In this document: in pieces, positions 10,152-18,397 of the stretch
Layout: each line of letters starts with the position of its first letter
Position numbering within the stretch: the first letter of the stretch is position 1
Origin: Duncaniella freteri
GTDB lineage: Bacteria > Bacteroidota > Bacteroidia > Bacteroidales > Muribaculaceae
Length of the DNA: 64,000 nt
Direction of reading: 5' to 3'
Assembly: GCF_004766125.1 (NCBI RefSeq)
Contig: NZ_SJSA01000001.1
Location: forward strand, 1,860,001 to 1,924,000
Notes under the pieces: generated by a model
The model's input: only the letters and a program-made list of their open reading frames with translations
Told to the model about the DNA's origin: nothing
Database searches by the model: none
Made by a program: the position numbers and the translations under genes

Positions 10152-11498
10152 ATGAAACCATTATCCATGATAGCAGGAGCTATGCTCCTTGCCGTTCCTG
10201 CTTTTGCCCAGAATACATTTGAAGGGCATTATACACGTCCGCTCGGCGATGTGCTCAATGACATATCACAGCGTTTCAATGTGCGATTGAAATATAATGT
10301 GGATACTGTTGGGCTTAAACTCAGCTATGCCGATTCCCGCGTCCGCCCTTACTCCGTAGAGGAGTCCCTGACAAATGTGCTCAGTCCGTTTGACTTCAAG
10401 TTTGTCAAGCAGGATGCCCGCACCTATAAAATAAAGTCATACGAACAGGCTCGCCGCACTGTGCCTGACGGAGAGAAGCTTCTTGCTTACATGTCCTCGC
10501 TTTATTCCGACAAGGCTTCATGGGAGGCGCGTCGTGACAGTCTCAGCCGTCAGGTGCGTGAACTCCTCACCATAGACCAGGCTCTCGCTAAGAGAGTGGG
10601 TGGGAAGCCTGTGTTTTCAAAGGTGAGAAAATTTGACGGATATTCCGTCCGCAATTTCTATCTTGAGACCTATCCCGGGCTTTATGTGTGCGGCTCTATC
10701 TATGAGCCGTCAGGCAAAGGTGTAAAGGGGAAACATCCGCTCATCATATGCCCTAACGGACATTTTGGCAACGGTCGTTACAACAAGGCTCAGCAGCAGC
10801 GTCTTGCCACGCTCGCGCGTATGGGTGCCATATGTGTCGATTATGACCTCTATGCATGGGGTGAGTCTGCTCTACAGGTGGGCAGCGAGGCTCATCAGAC
10901 AGCCGAAGCCCATGTGATACAGGCTATGAACGGCATCTCGATCCTCGATTTTATGATGGAGCGAAAGGATGTGGACCCCACACGGATTGGAGTCAATGGA
11001 GGTTCTGGGGGTGGCACTCAGACTGTACTCCTGTCGCTCATAGATCCTCGCTACACTGCGGCTTGCCCTGTGGTGAGTCTGGCATCGCATTTCGATGGCG
11101 GATGTCCTTGCGAAAGCGGTATGCCGATACAGCGCGCAGGCGGTGGCACATGCAATGCCGAACTCGCCGCTGCCTTTGCTCCGCGACCTATGTGTGTAGT
11201 GTCCGATGGCAAGGACTGGACCTCCGCGGTCCCGGTGCTTGAGTACCCCTATCTTCAGCGTGTTTACGGATTCTATAATGCTGCCGATAAGGTGAGCAAC
11301 GTGCATCTTCCATCCGAGGGGCACGATTTCGGTCCAAACAAGCGTAATGCGGTCTACGACTTCTTCATCAATGTATTTGGGCTTGACCGTTCCAGGCTTG
11401 ATGAATCAAAGGTCACCATTGAGCCGTTCGAGGCACTTTACAGTTTCGGGCCTGACGGTTCACTCATGCCGGCAAATGCTATACGGTTCAAAAAATAG
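10152..11498 (+). CDS. exported alpha/beta-hydrolase esterase with N-terminal STN-like domain
   Basis: The start is placed at the ATG giving MKPLSMIAGAMLLAVPAFAQ, a clean signal peptide. A longer reading would overlap the rhamnosidase by about 100 bases. Residues about 25-100 (DVLNDISQRFNVRLKYNVDT, then SVEESLTNVLSPFDFKF) resemble an STN (secretin/TonB short N-terminal) domain. Residues about 170-440 are an alpha/beta hydrolase of the acetylxylan-esterase or prolyl-oligopeptidase type. The nucleophile elbow is GGSGGG and a late histidine lies in PSEGHDFGP. It probably removes acetyl or similar esters from the pectic substrate of the preceding rhamnosidases. An STN domain joined to an esterase is unusual, because STN is normally found in TonB receptors and secretins. 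A hairpin terminator follows 36 bases after the stop. Confidence 0.78.
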   Translation: MKPLSMIAGAMLLAVPAFAQNTFEGHYTRPLGDVLNDISQRFNVRLKYNVDTVGLKLSYADSRVRPYSVEESLTNVLSPFDFKFVKQDARTYKIKSYEQARRTVPDGEKLLAYMSSLYSDKASWEARRDSLSRQVRELLTIDQALAKRVGGKPVFSKVRKFDGYSVRNFYLETYPGLYVCGSIYEPSGKGVKGKHPLIICPNGHFGNGRYNKAQQQRLATLARMGAICVDYDLYAWGESALQVGSEAHQTAEAHVIQAMNGISILDFMMERKDVDPTRIGVNGGSGGGTQTVLLSLIDPRYTAACPVVSLASHFDGGCPCESGMPIQRAGGGTCNAELAAAFAPRPMCVVSDGKDWTSAVPVLEYPYLQRVYGFYNAADKVSNVHLPSEGHDFGPNKRNAVYDFFINVFGLDRSRLDESKVTIEPFEALYSFGPDGSLMPANAIRFKK

Positions 11499-11534
11499 GA
11501 CAGTGTAGATAATATCATAATATCCCTAAATCAT

Positions 11535-11571
11535 AGGGCGGAATGTAGGTATTATAGCCACATTCCGCCCT
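11535..11571 (+). terminator. hairpin terminator after the esterase operon
   Basis: A 12-base perfect inverted repeat (AGGGCGGAATGT paired with ACATTCCGCCCT) encloses a 13-base loop shortly after the esterase stop. The T tract is weak (CTCTGTTGT). It probably ends the + strand glycosidase operon. Confidence 0.7.
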
Positions 11572-11659
11572 CTCTGTTGTCATGCTTAGATGTTTTATTG
11601 ATAAACTTGTACTCGTAATGAGTGTTCTATTGATAGTATAGGCACTGAATTATTATAGT

Positions 11660-12601
11660 ATGAAATCAGATTTAAGACCAGACGTTAATGGGACAGGACC
11701 ATTACATGCTTCAGGATTTTTGATGGGGAATGCCTGCATGTTGCTCGCATCGATATTTTGGGGAGTGAATATTTCTGTGACAAAAGCACTTATCCCGGAA
11801 TGGATGACGGCAGAGGGTATCATTGTGGTAAGACTGGTGCTTGGTGCCGCTTTGTTTTGGCTGACATCTGTGTTTGTTAAATGTGATCGCATTGCCCCTC
11901 AGGATTGGCTCAGACTCATATCGGGAGGATTTGTAGGGCTTTTCGGTTTCATTTACCTGTTTGTCACATCATTGCGTTACGGCAATCCAATCGACATTTC
12001 CATAATTATGACATTGCCACCGATGTTTGTAATACTTATCGGTGTTATATTTCAGAGGAGGCGTCCATCGTTGTTGGAGTATGCTGGTGTATTTGTGTCC
12101 TTTGCGGGGGCGTTGATAGTGATTCTTTACGGTAAGGGAGGAGTGAGTGGAAGCGATAATTTTTTAGGGAATCTTCTTGCTACGGCATCTGCTATATGTT
12201 ATGCATTGTATCTGGTGATTCTTGAAAAACCGAGTCATACGTATCGCCCTGTTACCATGTTGCGGTGGGTATTCCTTTTTTCAGCTATACCGGCACTCTT
12301 TCTTATTCCGGGCATGCAGTATATGCCTATATTTAAGACCTCCAGTATAATCCCATGGCTTGAAATCTCGTTTATACTTGTTTGCCCGACCTTTCTTGCT
12401 TATTTTCTCGTTCAGCCTGCCATCAAACGTATCGGTTCGGAACTTGTGTCGTTGTATCAGTACATGATACCTGTTTTTGCCTCCATTTCAGCTGTAATGA
12501 TGGATATAGATAAGCTTAGATGGATACAGGTTGTGGCGATGGGTGTAATAGTTATAGGCATGGCGATAACCAATTTAGGCAAAAGAAAACGTATATCATA
12601 A
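11660..12601 (+). CDS. EamA/DMT-superfamily permease
   Basis: This inner-membrane protein of 313 residues has about ten hydrophobic segments arranged as two EamA repeats. Examples are ACMLLASIFWGVNISVTKAL in the first half and LGNLLATASAICYALYLVIL at the start of the second. WGVNISVTKALIPEW matches the usual first-helix signature of drug/metabolite transporters. Members export or import small metabolites, and the substrate is not predictable. It stands between the two pectin-enzyme clusters on the + strand but is separated from the upstream operon by a terminator. It converges with the - strand pectin locus across a shared hairpin. It looks more AT-rich than the enzymes to its left. Confidence 0.88.
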   Translation: MKSDLRPDVNGTGPLHASGFLMGNACMLLASIFWGVNISVTKALIPEWMTAEGIIVVRLVLGAALFWLTSVFVKCDRIAPQDWLRLISGGFVGLFGFIYLFVTSLRYGNPIDISIIMTLPPMFVILIGVIFQRRRPSLLEYAGVFVSFAGALIVILYGKGGVSGSDNFLGNLLATASAICYALYLVILEKPSHTYRPVTMLRWVFLFSAIPALFLIPGMQYMPIFKTSSIIPWLEISFILVCPTFLAYFLVQPAIKRIGSELVSLYQYMIPVFASISAVMMDIDKLRWIQVVAMGVIVIGMAITNLGKRKRIS

Positions 12602-12604
12602 AGA

Positions 12605-12648
12605 AATTGCACCCCAAAAGTTTTAGGTATGACTTTTGGGGTGCAATT
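12605..12648. terminator. bidirectional terminator between converging genes
   Basis: A 16-base perfect stem (AATTGCACCCCAAAAG and its complement) with a 12-base loop sits between the EamA gene (+) and the DUF6298 gene (-). Both strands give an A-rich upstream and T-rich downstream flank, fitting a shared terminator. Confidence 0.85.
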
Positions 12649-12674
12649 CAGATATATTCCATTATTTCCCGGTG

Positions 12675-13109
12675 TCAAAGTCTCTTGAACCAGAATACTT
12701 TGGTTGAATCGGGTGTTGTGAGAGTGTAGTCACCCTTTATGGTAAGTTTCTTGTTTACGATGGTCATTTCGCCGGTCTTGGGATTGATGGAGGCGAGCAT
12801 GTATTTTCCAGGAGCGAGGCTGACATCAATGCTGCCTGCACCCTTTGAGTACACGATACATCCGTCCTGTTTGCCGAGCATGCGGTAATTATTGTCGGCA
12901 GTGCCGGTTATGCTCATGCCGGCAGCTTCGGAAAGGAAGTCATTGTCGGTCTGAGGTATGCCGGCGAGCGAGCCTCCTGCCATGAACACAGCCCATGCCA
13001 TGTCAGGATAGTTCTGTGCGTAGTATGTGACCGCCTTGTCGGGATATTTTTCACGATATTCGTTCACAGCCTTGTAAGCCTCATCGAATGTCACCTTTCC
13101 CACCTTCAT
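12675..13109 (-). CDS. C-terminal part of the DUF6298 protein, out of frame with the main part
   Basis: These 144 residues begin MKVGKVTFDEAYKAVNEYRE and have no signal peptide, which is odd for a gene in an operon of exported proteins. The sequence reads as a natural continuation of the upstream 883-residue protein. In this frame the bases just before the ATG code for QHARK, which joins well to the upstream REERISHR if two extra bases are removed or one is added near 13121-13130. The last 80 residues are a small beta-rich domain (SIDVSLAPGKYMLASINPKT). I read the two pieces as one gene broken by a frameshift, either real or a sequencing error. A four-base ATGA overlap would also allow coupled translation as a separate chain. 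Confidence 0.72.
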   Translation of the reverse strand: MKVGKVTFDEAYKAVNEYREKYPDKAVTYYAQNYPDMAWAVFMAGGSLAGIPQTDNDFLSEAAGMSITGTADNNYRMLGKQDGCIVYSKGAGSIDVSLAPGKYMLASINPKTGEMTIVNKKLTIKGDYTLTTPDSTKVFWFKRL

Positions 13110-15757
13110 CTTGCGAGCATGCTGACGCGGTGCGAGATTCTTTCCTCCCTCGGGGCATAGATGCCGTCGGTCTTGTAGTGCCAGTATCGGATGTCGATAA
13201 TGTCGACCACATCCTTATACTTGGGATTAGCGAGGATGGCATCCTGCACATCCTTGGTCGCGCTCAGTGCCACTTTCACATCCTTGCCTGTCTCCTTCTC
13301 CCAAGCTGCTATCTCGTCGAGCCAGAATTCGGTGAAATGCAGTGGTCCGGTGTATTCCGCACTTATGAAATGGATCACATTGGGATCGTCGCCAAGCTGT
13401 TCAAGGTTCATGCGGATGTAGTTGCGGTGTAGCTCGCGGCGCACTGGATGGTTGACATCATAGAACATGTCGGCCACAAATATGCGCTTGTCGCCTGCGA
13501 AAGGTACAGGTTCAGGCATATCGGTGGAGTTGATATTGTTGGACGAACGCCACGGCGAATCCACCCAATGAGCTCCCGCCTCAAGGATGTTGTGCTGGAA
13601 ATAGTGCTGGTTGAAGAGTACCTTACCCGATTTTGCACCCTTGTCGGCAAATTCGTCAAGTCTTCCCCAGTACCATGCGTTAGGCCGTCGGAGGTCATAT
13701 AGGCTCATTCCGTCCCATGCTGTCCCCTCACCGCTGCGGCTGAACGGCTGCTCATAGAAAGGAGCCCACACGTCGCCGTTGGGGCGGCGTATGCGTTCGT
13801 GGTCGTCGCGGCGGCGGTCGAGCCACAGTCCGTAGTTATGGTCGAGGGCCACAATGTTTTTCTCGTCCATGTATGCGAGGGTGGAGTCAATGCGGTCAGT
13901 GAGTCCCAGACCTTCGCGTCCAGGCACGAAGCGTGTCACATGAGGCTTTGCCTTGACAGTCTGGCTCGGCTTGATCTTGCCGTTCCACCATGGCACCTCC
14001 TGCCGTCCGCCTGTGAGTGTCGCGCCATCCATCACTATCACACCGTTTATTATGTCGTAGCGATGTTCAGGAGCCTGTGCTATGCGCGGCTGCTTCACTT
14101 TTATATCATCCACAATCTTTGCCCCGTCGGCAGAGACTGAGGCTGTGAACGGAGCTTCGGCCACCCATCTTGTCATTGTCATACGCGGGGTGTATGCCTC
14201 CTTGGCAAGCTTCATTGCTGCCTCTACTGTAGGGCTGCTGGTGGCGTTGGTAGGCATGGGCAGTATGCGTGACTGCGCCTCGGGCACCTCTTTGCCGAGA
14301 CGTTCGGCGAGCTGGGCATAGAAGAGGCTTCGTGGCTGCACATGATTGTTGGACTGTGCCCATTCTCCGTCACCCACGAACTGAGCCCAGCAGCCGTAAG
14401 CTATGTTCTTGGCGTCCTGAGCGGGGGAGAAACACTCTATTTCGGCGGCGGTGCACTGCCAGAACGTAGAGTTTCCGGTGTTCCAACCTCCGCCGTTTTT
14501 GTTATGCCACAGATTTTTGAATGCGAGGTTGTTTCCGTCGATATTCACTATGTCGAAGAGCAGTCCGGGAGCCCATGCGTCATTGGACCCGCTGAAGCCG
14601 AGCGATTCACGTGAGTCGCACTGCACGAAGGCGTTGGGCCCGGCGGCATACATTCCTGCTGAGAAATCATGAATGCCGTTGGCTGAGAAGCAACGCTGGA
14701 ACAGTGTCTCCTGACCGAGCGTATGGAATGTGGAACGGCGCATACCGCCTATTTCCGACACTGGTTCGGTGGAGATACAGTCCTCCACAGTGATGCGTGA
14801 TGCCGTGGGCTGGAGTATCACCGCACTTCCGGCAAAATGCTTGAAATCGACCTGGCGCACCCAGCAGTTCTCGGCGTTCGACACGCTTATGCCGTCCCAG
14901 CAATGGTCCTCATCCTTGGGGTACTTCCTGTTGTAGTCCGATACGAGCGAGAGGTATTCGACACCCACATCCGAGATACGTCCTTTCCAGGTGTAGGTGA
15001 GCAGCTGTGATGCTCCCCATGTGCTGTCGAGAGCCATGCTCACAGGCGAGTCGATGGTGACCCCACTGCCGTTCACAGCTGATATGCTGCGGTCCCATCT
15101 CATATCCACATCACCGGGCTTCCATCCGAGGGCACTGATGCCGCCTCCGAAGATGTCGCAACCGAGCGATGCTATCCACTCTTTGGATGAGGGGCGCAGG
15201 ATGAAGGCGCGATCGCCTGCCTTGAGTTTTCCGGCACCGTCGACGCTGAATGCTGTGCTGTTGACAGGGACGTAGCCTGATGTGATGCTGACTGTATCGG
15301 TGACAACCGGATCATAGACCCCCTCCACATAGAGGAGCGCGCCGCGGTCGGAGCCGTTTTTCCTGATGGTGGTGACACCTTCACCCATGCCGCGGAGCAC
15401 TATGCCCGATGCCGAGATGCGCAGGCTCCCGCTGATTTCAAACTCCCCCTTGTCGAGAAGCACTGTTCCGCGGAATCCGTCTTTGCCTACAGGCAGAGAC
15501 GAGGCATAGTCGATGGCTCGCTGTATGCGTTCGGTGTTGTCGCCTGCTTTCCATGGCACCGACACCACCACTTTGTTTATGTCGGGTATGGGGGTCGACG
15601 AATTACGGTAACCGCAATAGGAGTAGTCCAGAATGCGGTTGCCCTGCGCATCGGTCTCATATATGAGCTTACCGTCCTTTACCTGGAGAGGGAAACCCTC
15701 TGCGGAAAATGACAGTAATGCAAGGCAGGCAAGGCCTAATTGAAGTGATTTATTCAT
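13106..15757 (-). CDS. pectate-lyase-superfamily beta-helix protein with DUF6298 region, apparently truncated by frameshift
   Basis: This exported protein of 883 residues has signal peptide MNKSLQLGLACLALLSFSAEG. Residues about 25-520 look like a right-handed parallel beta-helix (PWKAGDNTERIQRAIDYASS, then GTVLLDKGEFEISGSLRIS), as in the pectate lyase superfamily. Residues about 590-880 match the DUF6298 type found in pectin loci (LDHNYGLWLDRRRDDHERIR; VIHFISAEYTGPLHFTEFW), which has the look of a TIM-barrel glycosidase. The frame stops at MLAR, just where the 144-residue downstream frame takes over. It is the last gene of the - strand locus, after DUF3826. A role in degrading a branched pectic polymer is likely from context; no catalytic residues can be assigned. 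Confidence 0.82.
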   Translation of the reverse strand: MNKSLQLGLACLALLSFSAEGFPLQVKDGKLIYETDAQGNRILDYSYCGYRNSSTPIPDINKVVVSVPWKAGDNTERIQRAIDYASSLPVGKDGFRGTVLLDKGEFEISGSLRISASGIVLRGMGEGVTTIRKNGSDRGALLYVEGVYDPVVTDTVSITSGYVPVNSTAFSVDGAGKLKAGDRAFILRPSSKEWIASLGCDIFGGGISALGWKPGDVDMRWDRSISAVNGSGVTIDSPVSMALDSTWGASQLLTYTWKGRISDVGVEYLSLVSDYNRKYPKDEDHCWDGISVSNAENCWVRQVDFKHFAGSAVILQPTASRITVEDCISTEPVSEIGGMRRSTFHTLGQETLFQRCFSANGIHDFSAGMYAAGPNAFVQCDSRESLGFSGSNDAWAPGLLFDIVNIDGNNLAFKNLWHNKNGGGWNTGNSTFWQCTAAEIECFSPAQDAKNIAYGCWAQFVGDGEWAQSNNHVQPRSLFYAQLAERLGKEVPEAQSRILPMPTNATSSPTVEAAMKLAKEAYTPRMTMTRWVAEAPFTASVSADGAKIVDDIKVKQPRIAQAPEHRYDIINGVIVMDGATLTGGRQEVPWWNGKIKPSQTVKAKPHVTRFVPGREGLGLTDRIDSTLAYMDEKNIVALDHNYGLWLDRRRDDHERIRRPNGDVWAPFYEQPFSRSGEGTAWDGMSLYDLRRPNAWYWGRLDEFADKGAKSGKVLFNQHYFQHNILEAGAHWVDSPWRSSNNINSTDMPEPVPFAGDKRIFVADMFYDVNHPVRRELHRNYIRMNLEQLGDDPNVIHFISAEYTGPLHFTEFWLDEIAAWEKETGKDVKVALSATKDVQDAILANPKYKDVVDIIDIRYWHYKTDGIYAPREERISHRVSMLAR

Positions 15758-15835
15758 TTTTTGTTCAGCCTGCGGCTGATGATGTTAATAGGATTATGGT
15801 ATGATGTACTTTGTCCTGCATGAATATAAAAGCAG

Positions 15836-15855
15836 GGAGGGGGCACGCCCCCTCC
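15836..15855 (-). terminator. GC-rich hairpin between the DUF3826 and DUF6298 genes
   Basis: An eight-base G/C stem (GGAGGGGG with CCCCCTCC, four-base loop) is followed on the - strand by a short T run (CTGCTTTTAT). It may partly stop transcription before the DUF6298 gene, or stabilise the upstream message. Confidence 0.55.
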
Positions 15856-15882
15856 GCTCATTTTTTTATAGGATTCCGTTCC

Positions 15883-16545
15883 TTAGATCTCGCCTCCGCG
15901 GGCTTTGATGCGCTTATACCACTCCTCACGTTCCTTGGTCAGATTGTAGCCGCGTCCGGTGAGGTAGTTGTTGATTCTGCCCTTGTACTTTCCGAAAGCA
16001 TCATGCTTCATTTTGGAGTTTTCGGCATCGATGGCAAGTTCGCGGGCCTCTATGAGCCATGCCATTATCTGCGCTTTCTCCTCATCCGTGAGGGTAGGGA
16101 TCATGTCAAGGTGAGAATCGTAGGTGACCTTTAACACTCCATAGGTCATGCCGTCCTTCACAGCTTCGATCTGTTCGGGAGTGAGATAGAGCGACAGATC
16201 GGCGGGAAACTCGAAGTGAGAGCGGTAGAGAGCCGCGTCCTTCTCGTTCTGGGCTGCCTGTACAGCCTGATTCTTGGCATCGCCTGTAAGAGTCTCCTTG
16301 GCTGCCTTCACTTTGGCGTCGCGTGCCTCATAGATGTCGTTGAGCTTGAAATAGCGGTTGGCGACAATATTGGTCACCTCCTTAGCCTTGGCGGCATCAT
16401 CGATACCGAGCTTGTCGACAATCTTCTGTGAACGTTTCACGATCGACTCCACGTAGGCAGGGTCACGCCCCTCAGTCTTGAGGTCTACAGCCCAGGCGTT
16501 CATTGCGAACGCACCCAGGAGCAATCCGAGGATATATTTTTTCAT
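15883..16545 (-). CDS. DUF3826 exported protein of pectin loci
   Basis: This protein of 220 residues has signal peptide MKKYILGLLLGAFAMNAWA and a mostly helical, charged body. The segment KEVTNIVANRYFKLNDIYEARDAKVKAAK and the end GYNLTKEREEWYKRIKARGG match my recollection of the DUF3826 family, which travels with pectate lyases and SusC/D pairs in Bacteroidota. Its molecular role is not established; a periplasmic accessory function for pectin breakdown is likely from context. It lies 15 bases after the pectate lyase stop and is probably cotranscribed with it. Confidence 0.85.
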   Translation of the reverse strand: MKKYILGLLLGAFAMNAWAVDLKTEGRDPAYVESIVKRSQKIVDKLGIDDAAKAKEVTNIVANRYFKLNDIYEARDAKVKAAKETLTGDAKNQAVQAAQNEKDAALYRSHFEFPADLSLYLTPEQIEAVKDGMTYGVLKVTYDSHLDMIPTLTDEEKAQIMAWLIEARELAIDAENSKMKHDAFGKYKGRINNYLTGRGYNLTKEREEWYKRIKARGGEI

Positions 16546-16560
16546 GTCTTGTTCAGCTTT

Positions 16561-18300
16561 TTACATTAGTTTGCCTTTGGCGGCAAGAGTGTCGTAATTG
16601 TTGCGGAGATCTTTCCAGTCCACATAGTTCTTGGTGGAGATACCGTTGATGTACTTCTCGATGTTGGTGTATCCGTCGCCGGTGCAGTCGCCGTTGGCAT
16701 CCGAAGGATCGTTGGGGTTGAGACCGTTGGCGATTTCCCATGCGTCAGGCATACCGTCGCCGTCAGAGTCCACATAGGGTGTGCCCTTGTATTCGGGATA
16801 GCCGCCCATCTGCATGGGATCGGTGATGATGCCGAGCTTATAGGAATCCTTGGGCAGACGGCGATACCTGAACTGTCCGTCACCCATTGATTTCGGAGCG
16901 AGTCCGCTGATGTCACCGTGGTGCTTTTTGGCAAGCTTCTCATCGTAGTAGGGGACACCTGTCCTTACCTCCTCGATGATGCGCTGGTCTATTATGTCGC
17001 GGCAGGGGATGTTGGCTCCCGCATTCTTGAGCACGAAGTCGTAAGCCTCGTCGGCTGATGCTATGCGCACATAAGGCATATCGAAAGGAGTCTTTGAACG
17101 CATGTATGCGGTGTGTTCGCCGCAGTCGGGGTCAGTCTCGATCTGTATGCCTCCTGCCCAGTTGTCGGCAGAGATTTCGGGGAATCCCTCCATGATATTG
17201 CCTTCGGCAAACACACGTCCGTACACCTTGTGGTCGAGTTTGCTTCTTCCAGCCTCAGGTTTGAGGATACGGTGGCTTATGTTGCCCTCCTTAGGAGTGG
17301 CAGGACCGGGCTTGTAGTAATTGTTGATCATATTGAACTTGGCAGTGTAGTCACCGCCGTCCGATGAGCGGTGCACCCAGTTGAACACTACATTGTTGAC
17401 GAAGTTGAACACACCGTTCCATCCTATCGACGGATTGCGTCCCGAGTTGCTTGCCCAAAGGTTGCGGGCAAACATGCAGTTCTCTCCTCCGAGAGTCGAG
17501 CCGAAAGCATGATTGTAAGTGTCGAGAGCCTTGGCAGAAATGGTGTTCTGTATGGTCACGTTCACAGTGGGGAGCTTGAGGTCGGTGCTCTGGTACTGAC
17601 CCTCGCTGGGATCGTACATGTGACGGTAGAACGATATGTTCTCGTCCAGTCCCCATTCGGCAGAGCAGTGGTCGATCATGATGTTGCCCACAGGGTTGCC
17701 TCCGAATGAGTCCTCGCGGTAATGAACCCTTGTGTCGCCGCGGCGGAAACGCATGTGGCGTACGATCACATCGTGGGTATCCACCTGGAACGATTCGCCG
17801 GCTATGCACACACCATCGCCGGGAGCTGTCTGTCCGGCTATAGTGATGTAGGGGGCACGTACATAGAGAGGGGTCTTAAGATTGATCACTCCTGCGACGT
17901 TGAACACTACTATGCGTGCACCGCCTGTCTCGCAAGCCTCGCGGAACGAGCCGGGACCGCTGTCATTGAGGTTGGTCACTGTGATCACCTTGCCTCCGCG
18001 TCCGCCGGGGGTGTACATTCCGCCACCTTCGGCACCTGGGAATGCAGGGATGCTTGCCTTGAGAAGATCGTCCGGACGAGAAGCCCAGGGCACGTACGGA
18101 CGGCCCTCACGAGCCTCCTTGTCAACGATGGGTTTGGCAACCGCCCATGCCGAGTCGGAGTGGGCGCGTGCGGTTGACATGAGTACGTCGTAGGTTTTTC
18201 TTGCGTCAGCGTTCAGCTGAGGATACTGCGCCATCATAGCAGTCGGAGCCATGAGCGACAGTGAGAAGAGAGCTGCTGTTAAAGCTTTTCTGCGGTTCAT
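16561..18300 (-). CDS. PL1-type pectate lyase with C-terminal calcium-binding repeats
   Basis: This exported lyase of 579 residues (signal MNRRKALTAALFSLSLMAPTA) cleaves pectate by beta-elimination. The beta-helix begins with FPGAEGGGMYTPGGRGGKV and VTNLNDSGPGSFREA. It then shows APYITIAGQTAPGDGVCI and DHCSAEWGLDENISFY, all typical of Bacteroidota PL1-like enzymes. Near the C-terminus, DSDGDGMPDAWEIANGLNP followed by ANGDCTGDGYTNIEKYINGI resembles thrombospondin-type-3 or dockerin-like calcium repeats. It is separated from the SusD gene by 97 bases with a strong hairpin and is followed closely by DUF3826. It is the clearest substrate marker of the locus, indicating homogalacturonan or a related pectin. 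Confidence 0.92.
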   Translation of the reverse strand: MNRRKALTAALFSLSLMAPTAMMAQYPQLNADARKTYDVLMSTARAHSDSAWAVAKPIVDKEAREGRPYVPWASRPDDLLKASIPAFPGAEGGGMYTPGGRGGKVITVTNLNDSGPGSFREACETGGARIVVFNVAGVINLKTPLYVRAPYITIAGQTAPGDGVCIAGESFQVDTHDVIVRHMRFRRGDTRVHYREDSFGGNPVGNIMIDHCSAEWGLDENISFYRHMYDPSEGQYQSTDLKLPTVNVTIQNTISAKALDTYNHAFGSTLGGENCMFARNLWASNSGRNPSIGWNGVFNFVNNVVFNWVHRSSDGGDYTAKFNMINNYYKPGPATPKEGNISHRILKPEAGRSKLDHKVYGRVFAEGNIMEGFPEISADNWAGGIQIETDPDCGEHTAYMRSKTPFDMPYVRIASADEAYDFVLKNAGANIPCRDIIDQRIIEEVRTGVPYYDEKLAKKHHGDISGLAPKSMGDGQFRYRRLPKDSYKLGIITDPMQMGGYPEYKGTPYVDSDGDGMPDAWEIANGLNPNDPSDANGDCTGDGYTNIEKYINGISTKNYVDWKDLRNNYDTLAAKGKLM

Positions 18301-18335
18301 TGCATTAATGATTTGTTAGGGTTACATATTAAAGA

Positions 18336-18376
18336 CTGATTCAGTATTGTCGGTTAGACTGACAATACCGAATCAG
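18336..18376 (-). terminator. stem-loop between the susD-like and pectate lyase genes
   Basis: A 16-base stem (CTGATTCAGTATTGTC against GACAATACCGAATCAG) forms on the - strand RNA with one G-U pair and a nine-base loop. Only a weak T-rich stretch follows, so partial termination or 3' stabilisation of the susC-susD message is more likely than a full stop. Confidence 0.65.
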
Positions 18377-18397
18377 CCTAATAATTACAATATTCTA

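Noticed and set aside
13106..13130. Programmed ribosomal frameshift in the DUF6298 gene
   Set aside because: No slippery heptamer or strong downstream stem is evident at the join; a mutation or sequencing error is simpler.
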